In this document: positions 8,722 through 16,609 of the stretch, one piece after another
Layout: each line of letters starts with the position of its first letter
Position numbering within the stretch: the first letter of the stretch is position 1
NCBI RefSeq assembly: GCF_001475545.1
Contig: NZ_LDQC01000014.1
Location: forward strand, 1 to 39,925
Direction of reading: 5' to 3'
DNA: 39,925 bases
From: Curtobacterium luteum
GTDB lineage: Bacteria; Actinomycetota; Actinomycetes; Actinomycetales; Microbacteriaceae
Program-made: the position numbers and the translations under genes
The notes under the pieces: model-generated
The model's database searches: none
Told to the model about the DNA's origin: nothing
What the model saw: only the letters and a program-made list of their open reading frames with translations

Positions 8722-9360
8722 ATGACCACCACCAGCAGCATCACCATCGCCGTCCTCGGCTCAGGCCGGGTTGGCAGCACCCTCGCAACCGGACTCGCGG
8801 CCGCCGGCCACGAGGTCACGCTCGGCGTCCGTAACCCCGGCACCGCCCAGCACGACGTCCTCGCCTCGGACGTCGCGACGGCGATCGAGACCAGCGACCT
8901 CATCGTCAACGCAACCCCGGGTGACACGACCCTGGAACGGCTCGTGGGCCACCGTGACGCTCTCGCCGGCAAGGTGCTCCTCGACGTCTCCAACGCCACA
9001 GTCCGCAGCACCGACGGTCTCCCCGGCGGGCTCCTCTACCCCGACGTCAGCCTCGGCGAGCTCCTGCAGGATGCCCTGCCCGACACAAAGGTCGTCAAGA
9101 CCCTGAACACGATGCTGTTCTCGGTCATGACCGCTCCAGGGAACCTCACGGCCCCACCTACCGCGTTCGTCTCCGGCGATGACGTCGACGCGAAGCGGCT
9201 CGTCCGGACCGTCCTGCAGGACCTCGGGTGGGATGACGACTGGATTCTCGACCTCGGTGGGATCAGCACCGCCCGCGGTACCGAAGCCATGGCACTCATG
9301 GTGCCCAGCCTCCTCGGCGCACTCGGGTTCGTACCCTTCGCACTCACCGTCGCCCGCTGA
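8722..9360 (+). CDS. NAD(P)-binding Rossmann protein, F420-dependent NADP reductase-like
   Basis: The 212-residue protein has an N-terminal Rossmann motif (IAVLGSGRVGSTLATGL, GxGxxG at about 13-18) and the layout of the NADPH-dependent F420 oxidoreductase-like family: a dinucleotide loop LGVRNPGT, a DLIVNATPG segment, DVSNA and KVVKTLNTM. Family members oxidise or reduce NADP with F420 or an unidentified partner; the substrate here is unknown. AGGAG sits 5 bases before the ATG. It follows the phosphatase-like gene in the same direction, so the two probably act in one LysR-controlled pathway. Confidence 0.8.
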   Translation: MTTTSSITIAVLGSGRVGSTLATGLAAAGHEVTLGVRNPGTAQHDVLASDVATAIETSDLIVNATPGDTTLERLVGHRDALAGKVLLDVSNATVRSTDGLPGGLLYPDVSLGELLQDALPDTKVVKTLNTMLFSVMTAPGNLTAPPTAFVSGDDVDAKRLVRTVLQDLGWDDDWILDLGGISTARGTEAMALMVPSLLGALGFVPFALTVAR

Positions 9361-9532
9361 ACCGTTCCGATGCCCGATTGGCTGCTTGACATGGGAACCT
9401 GCGGCAGTCTCGGGCTCATCGAAGGGTTGCCCGGTTGTCCTCACTTCGGAGAAGAGCACCGAGGAGCTGTCCCACCCCACGGCTGATGGAGGCTCTCAAT
9501 CCACTCAGGGCGCTGGGCGAGAGCGCAGCGTC

Positions 9533-9790
9533 TACGCAACTACGGCGGCAGTTGCGGCGGTCGCTGGACAGATCGGCGCGCAGTTCCCGAATTGGGTCAA
9601 GCAGGGCCGGAAGAACGGTGCTGACCCGTTCGTCATCGCTGTCGCAAAGGTTGAGGGTGGCATGGTTATCTCGGGCGAGACGAACGGTGGACCCGGTCGA
9701 CCAAAAATCCCGTACGTGTGCGGGCAACGGCAAGTGGGTCATGGTCGGCTGGTGGACCTGATCACTTCCGAGGACTGGGTAATCGGTTGA
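9533..9790 (+). pseudogene. C-terminal relic of a DUF4411/PIN-like toxin gene
   Basis: An 85-codon stretch ending in TGA at 9790 reads like the C-terminal half of DUF4411 PIN-like proteins: ADPFVIAVAKVEGGMVISGE, then RPKIPYVCGQ and LVDLITSEDW. The N-terminal half with the first catalytic Asp residues is missing; upstream the frame runs into unrelated sequence, with no start or ribosome binding site nearby. This type of PIN-like protein is usually the toxin of a two-gene toxin-antitoxin module, and no antitoxin is visible. It looks like a truncated remnant in the gap (9361-9831) between the LysR cluster and the ars operon; the rest of that gap shows nothing recognisable. Confidence 0.6.
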
Positions 9791-9831
9791 GCGATCAGCA
9801 AGAAGGCTCCTGGCCCCGCCGCAACAAGCCC

Positions 9832-10365
9832 CTACTCGATCGCTGATTCAGTGCCCGCGCGGGGACTGCGGCGTTCGACGAGGACGTTGTCGCGCCACTG
9901 TCCGGCCCACGGCCCGAACGTCATGAGGCCGATGCGTTCTCGGGTGCCGAGTTCGCGGAAGCCGTGGCGGGCGTGGAGGGCGCGGGATGCGGTGTTCTCG
10001 GGGAAGATCCCGGACTGGATGGTCCAGATGCCGGCGGCTTCGGTCGACGCGATCAGGGCGTCGAAGAGCACATGTCCGACGCCGCGGCCACGCGCTGCGG
10101 CGGCGACGTAGACGGAGTGCTCGACGACGCCCCGGTACACCGGCCGGGCGGAGGTCGGAGAGACCGCTACCCAGCCGAGAACCGCGTCACCGTCGGCTGC
10201 GACGAACCGATGCTCCGGCAGCTTCACGGCGTCGAATGCTTCCCACGTCGGCGGTGCCGCCTCGAACGTCGTGTTCCCGGTGGCGATGCCCTCCCGGTAA
10301 ATCGCTTCCACGGCGGGCCAGTCCGCGGCGGCCATCGGCCGCACGAGGACCGTGGGGTCGGTCAT
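9832..10365 (-). CDS. arsN1: GNAT acetyltransferase, ArsN1-like (arsinothricin/phosphinothricin acetyltransferase family)
   Basis: A 177-residue acetyl-CoA-dependent N-acetyltransferase of the phosphinothricin acetyltransferase family. Signature parts are VRPMAAADWPAVEAIYREGI, GNTTFEAAPPTWEAFD, the acetyl-CoA loop AARGRGVGHVLFDALI and the C-terminal NTASRALHARHGFRELG. Members located in ars operons are called ArsN1 and acetylate the arsenical antibiotic arsinothricin. Position in this operon is the reason for preferring ArsN1 over a phosphinothricin enzyme. Its ATG overlaps the stop of the preceding arsC (ATGA), so it is translationally coupled and is the last gene of the operon. Confidence 0.75.
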   Translation of the reverse strand: MTDPTVLVRPMAAADWPAVEAIYREGIATGNTTFEAAPPTWEAFDAVKLPEHRFVAADGDAVLGWVAVSPTSARPVYRGVVEHSVYVAAAARGRGVGHVLFDALIASTEAAGIWTIQSGIFPENTASRALHARHGFRELGTRERIGLMTFGPWAGQWRDNVLVERRSPRAGTESAIE

Positions 10366-10757
10366 GGGTGCAGGAGCTCGTCCTGGATGCGGGCGGCGAC
10401 GGCGTCGCGCATGGGGCGGACGTCGTCGGGGGCCCAGGAGTCCGGGTCCGGGAACGACCACTGCAACACCTTCCCGCGGGGCGTCGCGGGAAGGTCGAGG
10501 CCGGGTTTCATCAGCACAACCACATCGGCCTGATCCAGCAGTTCGGGGGTGACCTTCCGCGGGGCGCGGTCGCTGATGTCGAGGCCGAGTTCCGCGACGG
10601 TCGCGGCGATCGACGGGTTCACCTCGTCGGCGGGGGCGATCCCGGCGGAGGTGGCGGTGTATCGGTCGTCGGCGGCGAGCTCGAGGAGGGCTGCGCCGAG
10701 TTGGGAGCGGCCGGCGTTGTGCTTGCAGATGAACAGCACGGTGGGCTTGGTGGTCAT
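10362..10757 (-). CDS. arsC: Arsenate reductase, low-molecular-weight phosphatase type
   Basis: A 131-residue protein of the low-molecular-weight tyrosine phosphatase fold used by arsenate reductases. The P-loop CKHNAGRS (C11 to S18) carries the nucleophilic Cys and Arg, and FPDPDSW supplies the likely general-acid Asp. It lacks the second and third Cys of the thioredoxin-coupled ArsC, which fits the mycothiol/mycoredoxin-dependent arsenate-mycothiol transferases of actinobacteria. It is the second of two arsC genes in the operon and overlaps the acetyltransferase start by 4 bases. Confidence 0.85.
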   Translation of the reverse strand: MTTKPTVLFICKHNAGRSQLGAALLELAADDRYTATSAGIAPADEVNPSIAATVAELGLDISDRAPRKVTPELLDQADVVVLMKPGLDLPATPRGKVLQWSFPDPDSWAPDDVRPMRDAVAARIQDELLHP

Positions 10758-10769
10758 GTGGGGTCCGGT

Positions 10770-12167
10770 TCAGTTCGTGCAGCAGGAGCTGCTGGCGGGC
10801 GGAGCGGCCGGGGCGGGTGCGGCGCAGCAGGACGACCCCTCGGCCGCTTCGTTCGTGGCGGGAACGCCGCAGGAGGATGAGCCGCCAACATCGGTGGTGC
10901 AAACGCCGGTCTCGGGGAGCACGAGCTGCACGTCGCGGGCGGCCTGATGATCGCCGGCGAGTTCCGCGGCGATTGAGCGGACCTGCTCGTAGCCGGTGAG
11001 GAGCAGGAACGTGGGGGCGCGGCCGTAGGACTTCATCCCGGCGATGAAGAAGTTCGGCTCCGGGTGCGCCAGCTCCGCGACGCCGTGCGGAGGGACGGAG
11101 CCGCAGGAGTGCAGGTTCGGGTCGATCAGTGGCGCGAGCGCCCGCGGTGCTTCGACGATGTCGTCCAGGCCCAGGCGGATCTCGCGGAGCATGTTGAGGT
11201 TGGGCCGGAACCCGGTCGCGTTCACCACGACGTCGACCGTCACCGCGAACGGCTCCCCGGCACGGCGGCCGGTGACGGTGACCGAGTCGCCGTCGGGGCG
11301 GACGTCGTCGATCTCGTATGAGGCGAGCTGCTCGATGCGCCCGGACTCTACGAGGCCGTGAACATTGGAACCGAGCTGCCCGCGAGCAGCCAGCCCGTCA
11401 GCAGCGTCTGCTCCGAGCCGCGCGGTGCCGGCGTTCCGGATCGCCCACAGCAGGGTCGTGCCGGGTTCGTCCTTCGCGAGGGCGGCGAGATTGATGAGCG
11501 TGTTCGCGGCCGAGTGTCCGGCGCCGACGACGAGGACCCGCTTTCCGGCGAACCGCGCACGGTCGGCTCCGAGGACGTCGGGGAGGGCGTGCACGACGTG
11601 GTGGCCGAGGTCCGCGGCGGGGGCGATGCCGGCGGCGGTGAGCGGGTTCGGGGACGTGTAGGTGCCGGAGGCGTCGATGACGGCGCGGGCGGTGACGTCC
11701 TCGACGCCATCGGCCGTACGGAGGCGGAGGAGGAACGGGGTGTCGGCGCGGCCGGTGGAGCGGGTGCGGTCCATACCCTGCCGGGACACGGCGTCGACGC
11801 GGATGCCGTACCGGATCACCCGGGCCAGCTCCGGGGCCTGGGCGAGGGGTTCGAGGTACCGGGCGACGAGGTCGTGCCCGGTCGGCAGCGAGGACCGGCG
11901 GGGCTCGGTCCAGCCGGTGGGTTCGAGGAGCCGTCCTGCGGCGTCGTCGATGACGTACCGCCACGGGGAGAACAGCCTGGTGTGCCCCCACGCCCGGACG
12001 GACATGCCGACTTGGTTGCCGGCTTCGTAGACGACGACGGGGAGGCCCTGCTCGAGGAGGTGCGCGGCCGCGGCGAGCCCGACGGGGCCGGCGCCGATGA
12101 CGGCGACGGGCAGCCCGGTGAGCCGGTCTGCGTCGGCCCGGGGTGGGACGGTGAGGGTGAGGGTCAT
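10770..12167 (-). CDS. FAD/NAD(P)-binding monooxygenase-like protein with Cys-rich C-terminal tail
   Basis: A 465-residue flavoprotein of the FMO/thioredoxin-reductase-like superfamily. It has an FAD-binding VAVIGAGPVGLAAAAHLLEQ (GAGPVG at 25-30), an NAD(P)-binding KRVLVVGAGHSAANTL in the middle and the VVNATGFRPN motif near the end. Such proteins recur in actinobacterial ars operons and may oxidise or otherwise process arsenicals; the reaction is not known to me. Unusually, the last 45 or so residues form a low-complexity Ala/Pro/Ser tail with six Cys, including two CC pairs (SSCCAA and SSSCCTN). Such pairs could bind As(III). The start at 12167 has AAGGA upstream. It lies between the two arsC genes, 12 bases before the second. 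Confidence 0.8.
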   Translation of the reverse strand: MTLTLTVPPRADADRLTGLPVAVIGAGPVGLAAAAHLLEQGLPVVVYEAGNQVGMSVRAWGHTRLFSPWRYVIDDAAGRLLEPTGWTEPRRSSLPTGHDLVARYLEPLAQAPELARVIRYGIRVDAVSRQGMDRTRSTGRADTPFLLRLRTADGVEDVTARAVIDASGTYTSPNPLTAAGIAPAADLGHHVVHALPDVLGADRARFAGKRVLVVGAGHSAANTLINLAALAKDEPGTTLLWAIRNAGTARLGADAADGLAARGQLGSNVHGLVESGRIEQLASYEIDDVRPDGDSVTVTGRRAGEPFAVTVDVVVNATGFRPNLNMLREIRLGLDDIVEAPRALAPLIDPNLHSCGSVPPHGVAELAHPEPNFFIAGMKSYGRAPTFLLLTGYEQVRSIAAELAGDHQAARDVQLVLPETGVCTTDVGGSSSCGVPATNEAAEGSSCCAAPAPAAPPASSSCCTN

Positions 12168-12187
12168 GGTCGTGGTCCTTCCGGTGG

Positions 12188-12604
12188 TCAGGCGGATGCT
12201 TCGGTGGGCAGCAGCTCGGCCAGGAGTGCTTGCACGCGGTTCTTGATCTCGTCGCGGATGGGGCGGACGTCGTCGATGCCCTTCCCGGCGGGGTCGGTGA
12301 GGTCCCAGTCCTCGTACCGCTTGCCGGGGAAGATCGGACACGCGTCGCCGCAGCCCATCGTGATGACGGCGTCGGAGTCGCGGACCGCGTCGGTGGTGAG
12401 GACCTTTGGCTGGTTGCCGGCGATGTCGATGCCCTCCTCCGCCATCGCCTCGATCGCGACGGGGTTGATCTGGTCCTTCGGGGCGGAGCCTGCGGAGAGG
12501 ACCTGGACGCGGTCGCCGCCGAGGGCCTGGGCGTAGCCGGCGGCCATCTGGGATCGGCCGGCGTTGTGGACGCAGACGAACAGGATTGTGGGGGTCGCGG
12601 TCAT
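12188..12604 (-). CDS. arsC: Arsenate reductase, three-Cys type
   Basis: A 138-residue arsenate reductase. It has the P-loop CVHNAGRSQ (C11 to R17) and, unlike the neighbouring arsC, a distal Cys pair in TMGCGDACPIF (C85 and C89), the arrangement that relays electrons to a disulfide in thioredoxin-coupled enzymes. DWDLTDPAGK contains the expected Asp. I take ATG 12604, which begins just before the conserved ILFVC. An alternative in-frame ATG at 12631 overlaps the arsB stop as ATGA and would add nine residues (MTTRTESTT); coupling favours it, homology favours the shorter form. Confidence 0.88.
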   Translation of the reverse strand: MTATPTILFVCVHNAGRSQMAAGYAQALGGDRVQVLSAGSAPKDQINPVAIEAMAEEGIDIAGNQPKVLTTDAVRDSDAVITMGCGDACPIFPGKRYEDWDLTDPAGKGIDDVRPIRDEIKNRVQALLAELLPTEASA

Positions 12605-12627
12605 GGTGGTGCTTTCGGTTCGGGTGG

Positions 12628-14031
12628 TCATCGGATGAGGGTGAGCCAGCCGGCGAGGGCTGTCAGGGTGACGGCGAGGACGGGGACGGTGAGGACGATG
12701 CCGGTGCGGAAGTACTGCCCCCAGCCGATGTGGATGCCCTTCCGGTCGAGCACGTGCAACCACAGCAGTGTCGCCAGCGACCCGATCGGGGTGATCTTCG
12801 GGCCGAGGTCGGAGCCGATGACGTTGGCGTAGATCATCACCTCGTGCGTGAGGCCGGTCTCGCCGGCACCGCCGATCGCGAGCGCGGCGATGAGGACGGT
12901 CGGCATGTTGTTCATCAGCGATGCCAGGATCGCGATCGTGAACCCGACGCCGAGCGCGGTGACGAGGACGCCGTGGTCACCGAACACGTCGAACAGTCGG
13001 GCGAGGTAGTCGGTGAGGCCCTGGTTCTGGAGCCCGTACACGACGAGGTACATGCCGATCGAGAACAGGACGATCTGCCACGGCGCCTCCCGGATCGTCT
13101 TCCACACCGGAATCAGCCGCCCGGACCCGCCACCGGTGCCACCACTGCCGCCGGTGACGGTAGCTGTGCCGCCGGTCGTGACGAGGACCGGGGACGCAGC
13201 ATGGCGGGCGAAGAGGAACGCGGGTTGCCGGGCGGCGACGAGGACGATGACGACCGCGCCGACACCCGCGACGGCGGCGAGGGGCACGCCGAGTGGGTCG
13301 GCGGCGAAGTAGCCGACGAGCAGCACGGCGAGGACCACCCATCCGGCGCGGAACGTCGCCCGGTCCTTCACCGCGGCGGCGGGACGGGTGAGCGCGAGGA
13401 CGTCGTACCGCTTCGGGATCGACCGGCCGAAGTACGCCAGCAGCATCCCGAGGGACGCCAACACGGACACGACGCCGACGGGCACCATGACGGCGGCGTA
13501 CTCCGCGAACCCGAGGTGGAAGTAGTCGGCGGAGACGATGTTGACCAGGTTCGACACCACCAACGGCAGGCTGCCGGTGTCGGCGATGAACCCGGTGGCG
13601 AGGATGAACCCCAGCGCCGCCTTCGCCGGCATGTTCAACGCGCGGAGCATCCCGACAACGATCGGGGTGAGGATCAGCGCGGCCCCGTCATTAGCGAACA
13701 CGGCCGCGATGACCGCGCCGAGACCGACGATCAGCACGAACAGCAGCCGACCGTTCCCACGGCCCCAGCGGGCGACGTGAAGGGCTGACCACTCGAAGAA
13801 CCCGGCCTCGTCGAGGATCAACGAGATCAGCACCACCGCGACGAACGTCAGCGTCGCGTTCCACACGATCCCGACAACGGTCGGGATGTCGGAGAGTCCG
13901 ACGACGGTGGTGGCGAGGGCGATGACGGCGCCGATGAGCGCGGTGTAGCCGATGGGGAAGCCCTTGGGCTGCCAGATCACCACCACGAGCGTCGCGACGA
14001 AGATCGCCGCAGCGACCACAGCCAGCACCAT
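12628..14031 (-). CDS. arsB: Arsenite efflux pump ArsB
   Basis: A 467-residue integral membrane protein of the ArsB type in the ion transporter superfamily that expels arsenite (and antimonite) from the cytoplasm. About 11-12 hydrophobic segments are visible, with family motifs [34 protein letters not shown] and [13 protein letters not shown], and [20 protein letters not shown] near the end. It is somewhat longer than the usual ~430 residues because the central cytoplasmic loop carries a Gly/Thr-rich insert (about 20 residues, around 13120-13170). The ATG shares its A with the TGA of the upstream flavoprotein gene (TGATG), so expression is coupled. Confidence 0.93.
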   Translation of the reverse strand: MVLAVVAAAIFVATLVVVIWQPKGFPIGYTALIGAVIALATTVVGLSDIPTVVGIVWNATLTFVAVVLISLILDEAGFFEWSALHVARWGRGNGRLLFVLIVGLGAVIAAVFANDGAALILTPIVVGMLRALNMPAKAALGFILATGFIADTGSLPLVVSNLVNIVSADYFHLGFAEYAAVMVPVGVVSVLASLGMLLAYFGRSIPKRYDVLALTRPAAAVKDRATFRAGWVVLAVLLVGYFAADPLGVPLAAVAGVGAVVIVLVAARQPAFLFARHAASPVLVTTGGTATVTGGSGGTGGGSGRLIPVWKTIREAPWQIVLFSIGMYLVVYGLQNQGLTDYLARLFDVFGDHGVLVTALGVGFTIAILASLMNNMPTVLIAALAIGGAGETGLTHEVMIYANVIGSDLGPKITPIGSLATLLWLHVLDRKGIHIGWGQYFRTGIVLTVPVLAVTLTALAGWLTLIR

Positions 14032-15419
14032 CAGGCAGTCACCGGAGCCTGGTTTGCTGCTGCGGCGGCGCGCTCCCAGCCCTGCGCGGCGACCTGCACG
14101 GCATCCCACGGGGACCCGAGCGGCGGCGTGTAGGAGAGGTCGAGGTCGATCACGTCGTCGACCGACAGGCCGGCGTGCAGGGCGGTGGCGAACGTGTCGA
14201 TTCGCTTGCTGATCTCCGCAGTGCGTTCCCCGACGATCTGCGCCCCGAGGAACCGTCCGGACGTGTGGTCGCCGGTGACGCTGATCGTCAACGGCACCGC
14301 ACCCGGGTAGTACCGCTTGTGGTCGTCCGCGACCGTCACCCGCGTCAGCGGCGACACGTCCAGCGGGGCGGTTTCGTGGTGGCGGAGGCCGGTGCGGGCG
14401 GCGACGAGGTCGAACACCTTCACCACCTGCGTCCCCACCGAACCGGCGAAGGTCCGGGACCCGCCGAGCATGTTCTCCCCGGCGACGCGTCCCTGCTTGT
14501 GCGCGGTCGTCCCGAGCGGCAGCCACGTCGTCCCGAGGAGCCGGTGGTGTGTCACGACGCAGTCACCCGCTGCCCACACGTGCGGCACCCCGGTACGCAT
14601 CTGCTCGTCGACGATGATCGCGCCGGCCTGCCCCAGCTGCGCACCGGCAGCGGCCGCGAGATCCGTTACCGGCCGCACCCCGACACAGACGACCACGAGC
14701 GCGAACGTTCCGGCGGCGTCCCCGGACGTGGAGGTAGTCGCGACGCTCCACTGCCCGCCGCCCGCCGGGGTGATTCCGGTGACGGTCGCACCGGTCAGCA
14801 CCGTCGCGCCGTGCCGACGGACCTCCGCGGTGACCAGGGACCCGAGTTCCGGGTCGAGGGTGGAGAGCACTTCCGGGCCGCGCTGGATCAGCGTCGTGTC
14901 GAACCCGCGGGCGACGAGCCCCTCGGTCATCTCGAGGCCGATGTAGCCGGCGCCGACGACCGCGACGCGGCTGCCGGCAGGCAGGAGCTCCAGGGCGGCG
15001 ACGACCTGCTCGGCGTCGGTCATCGAGTGCAGCAGGTGAATCCCGGGCTCTCCGAAGGGCATCCCGGCCGGGCGGACCGGCTCCGCGCCGGTCCCGATCA
15101 GCAGCTCGTCGTAGGCAATTTGCTCATCGCCGGCCGGGCCGGTGACGGAGAGCAGCTGGCGGTCGACGTCGACGGCGGAAGCCCATGTCGAGGAGCGGAC
15201 GGTCATCCCGGCGGCTTCGAGGTCTCCGCGGGTGCGGTGCGCGAGGGACGCTTCCGTGGCGACGTCGCCGGAGACCCAGTAGGGGATGCCGCAGATGGAG
15301 AAGTTCGGGAACTCGTCGGCGAGGACCACCGTCACATCGGTCGATGGGTCCAGCTCACGGGCGCGCAGCGCCGCGGCGATGCCGGCGTCGCTGCCCCCAA
15401 CGGCAACAAGGTGAGTCAT
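14031..15419 (-). CDS. CoA-disulfide-reductase-like FAD oxidoreductase
   Basis: First gene of the ars operon. The 462-residue pyridine-nucleotide disulfide oxidoreductase has an N-terminal FAD site ([20 protein letters not shown]), a single redox Cys in [14 protein letters not shown] at C43 (the position of the CoA-disulfide reductase Cys), an NAD(P)-binding [19 protein letters not shown], and a second FAD motif VWAAGDC, followed by a dimerisation domain. Such single-Cys flavoproteins reduce low-molecular-weight disulfides or persulfides and recur in actinobacterial ars loci; a role in supplying thiol reductant to ArsC is an inference. AAAGGA lies 8 bases before the ATG. Confidence 0.85.
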   Translation of the reverse strand: MTHLVAVGGSDAGIAAALRARELDPSTDVTVVLADEFPNFSICGIPYWVSGDVATEASLAHRTRGDLEAAGMTVRSSTWASAVDVDRQLLSVTGPAGDEQIAYDELLIGTGAEPVRPAGMPFGEPGIHLLHSMTDAEQVVAALELLPAGSRVAVVGAGYIGLEMTEGLVARGFDTTLIQRGPEVLSTLDPELGSLVTAEVRRHGATVLTGATVTGITPAGGGQWSVATTSTSGDAAGTFALVVVCVGVRPVTDLAAAAGAQLGQAGAIIVDEQMRTGVPHVWAAGDCVVTHHRLLGTTWLPLGTTAHKQGRVAGENMLGGSRTFAGSVGTQVVKVFDLVAARTGLRHHETAPLDVSPLTRVTVADDHKRYYPGAVPLTISVTGDHTSGRFLGAQIVGERTAEISKRIDTFATALHAGLSVDDVIDLDLSYTPPLGSPWDAVQVAAQGWERAAAAANQAPVTA

Positions 15420-15468
15420 CGGGTCGGTCCTTTAGATCGATCGGAAGTCGAGCAGGAACATCGAAGCA

Positions 15469-15480
15469 TGTCAATATTGA
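15469..15480. promoter_or_regulatory. Putative ArsR operator overlapping the ars operon -35
   Basis: TCAATATTGA at 15471-15480 is a perfect 10-base palindrome in the intergenic region between the divergent ars operon and arsR. On the minus strand its right half runs into TTGACA (15474-15469), a consensus -35 hexamer pointing at the ars operon, so a bound repressor would block RNA polymerase. The -10 at the right distance is poor (TCGACT). Confidence 0.55.
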
Positions 15481-15527
15481 TGAGCGCAAATGTAGACGCA
15501 AATCAAAGCACGGGGGATGATGGTGCG

Positions 15528-15884
15528 ATGACGACGATCGAGCTGCTCCCTATCCAGGACGTCACCGCATGCTGCTCGCCCGTCACGACCGAAGCGATGA
15601 CACAGGAGTCCGCCGAAGTCCTCGCGAAGTCGTTGAAGGCGATCGCCGACCCCGCGCGTCTGCGGCTGATCTCGATGGTCGCTGCGCACGAGGGCGCGGA
15701 AGCGTGCGTCTGTGACCTGCAGGAACCGCTCAGCCTGTCCCAGCCGACCGTCTCGCACCACCTCAAGGTGCTCGTCGACGCCGGCATCCTGCACCGCGAG
15801 AAGCGCGGTACCTGGGCCTACTTCTCCCTCGTGCCCGGCGCGCTCGAGTCCGTCGCTGCTCTGCTGACCTCACCTACCCGGTGA
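15528..15884 (+). CDS. arsR: ArsR/SmtB-family arsenic-responsive repressor
   Basis: A 118-residue winged-helix repressor. The HTH covers DLQEPLSLSQPTVSHHLKVL, followed by the wing with REKRGTWAYFSL. With the start at ATG 15528, Cys15 and Cys16 fall in VTACCSPV, matching the positions of the As(III)-binding Cys pair described for Corynebacterium glutamicum ArsR, and a further CVC (60-62) sits at the start of the recognition region as in the enterobacterial type. In the absence of As(III) it should repress the divergent operon, probably through the palindrome at 15471-15480. GGGGGA lies upstream at a rather long distance. Confidence 0.9.
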   Translation: MTTIELLPIQDVTACCSPVTTEAMTQESAEVLAKSLKAIADPARLRLISMVAAHEGAEACVCDLQEPLSLSQPTVSHHLKVLVDAGILHREKRGTWAYFSLVPGALESVAALLTSPTR

Positions 15885-15912
15885 GCGAGTCCGGCGTCCG
15901 TTAGCCGATCGC

Positions 15913-16344
15913 CTATCGGACGACCGGTCGTCGACCAGCCGGCGATGCAAAGCGGAGCAGGTACCCATCGGGATCAGTCACGCAGAACTGGCGCACACCA
16001 GCTTCCTCATCATCGATCCGGTACCACTTTGTCTCGGGCTGCATGAACAGCTCGACCTGGGCCTCTCTGAGAGCTGCTGCAATCGTCGAGCAGTCCTCGA
16101 CGGTGATCTGGAAGTTGATACCGCGGCCACGGGGAAGGTCCAGCGGCCCTGTGATCCAGTCGCGCCCGACTCCTGTTTGGTCGAGCATGACGTGCGCGTC
16201 ACCCAGCGTGAGGTAGGCGAACCCTTCTTCCGGGCGGGAGTAGCGAATGGTGAACCCGCAGAGCTGCACCCAGAAAGCGAGACTCGCATCTAGGTCGGTG
16301 ATGAGCAGTTCGGGTACGAGTGCGGGTTCGACGTCGTTGGCCAT
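15913..16344 (-). CDS. VOC-family (glyoxalase/bleomycin-resistance-like) protein
   Basis: A 143-residue vicinal oxygen chelate protein with two beta-alpha-beta-beta-beta units: PELLITDLDASLAFWVQLCG and YLTLGDAHVMLDQT in the first, INFQITVEDCSTIAAAL and FCVTDPDGYLLRF in the second. It resembles bleomycin-binding and glyoxalase-like members; a bleomycin-type annotation is usual for this pattern, but the ligand cannot be read from sequence. It is convergent with arsR, 28 bases apart. Upstream, CACGAT ends 6 bases before the ATG and may be a leaderless -10. Confidence 0.8.
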   Translation of the reverse strand: MANDVEPALVPELLITDLDASLAFWVQLCGFTIRYSRPEEGFAYLTLGDAHVMLDQTGVGRDWITGPLDLPRGRGINFQITVEDCSTIAAALREAQVELFMQPETKWYRIDDEEAGVRQFCVTDPDGYLLRFASPAGRRPVVR

Positions 16345-16609
16345 GGGGCCATCGTGGCCGTTGCGAACGCCGCTCGCTCACCCATCGTCCATCGAGACTC
16401 GGCTTACATCAGGACAAGCAATCTGGCAGTAGCACCGGACACCGACCCCGTGGCGGGAGCGTCGCCGCGCCAGCCCCGGACAGGCTGGCCGGCGGCTGAC
16501 AGCTGTCGTCGTCGTCCGCCGGCGGTGGTCGCCACCAGCCTCCCGGGCGTCCGACGGGCGACCCCTCATCCGGCTGGCGGAAAGCGGGTGCCCCTGCTGG
16601 ACTGCCGGT

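Noticed and set aside
12586..13788. 400-codon plus-strand ORF antisense to arsB
   Set aside because: Asp/Glu/Gly/Arg-rich composition typical of an antisense frame; arsB on the other strand has clear motifs and membrane segments.
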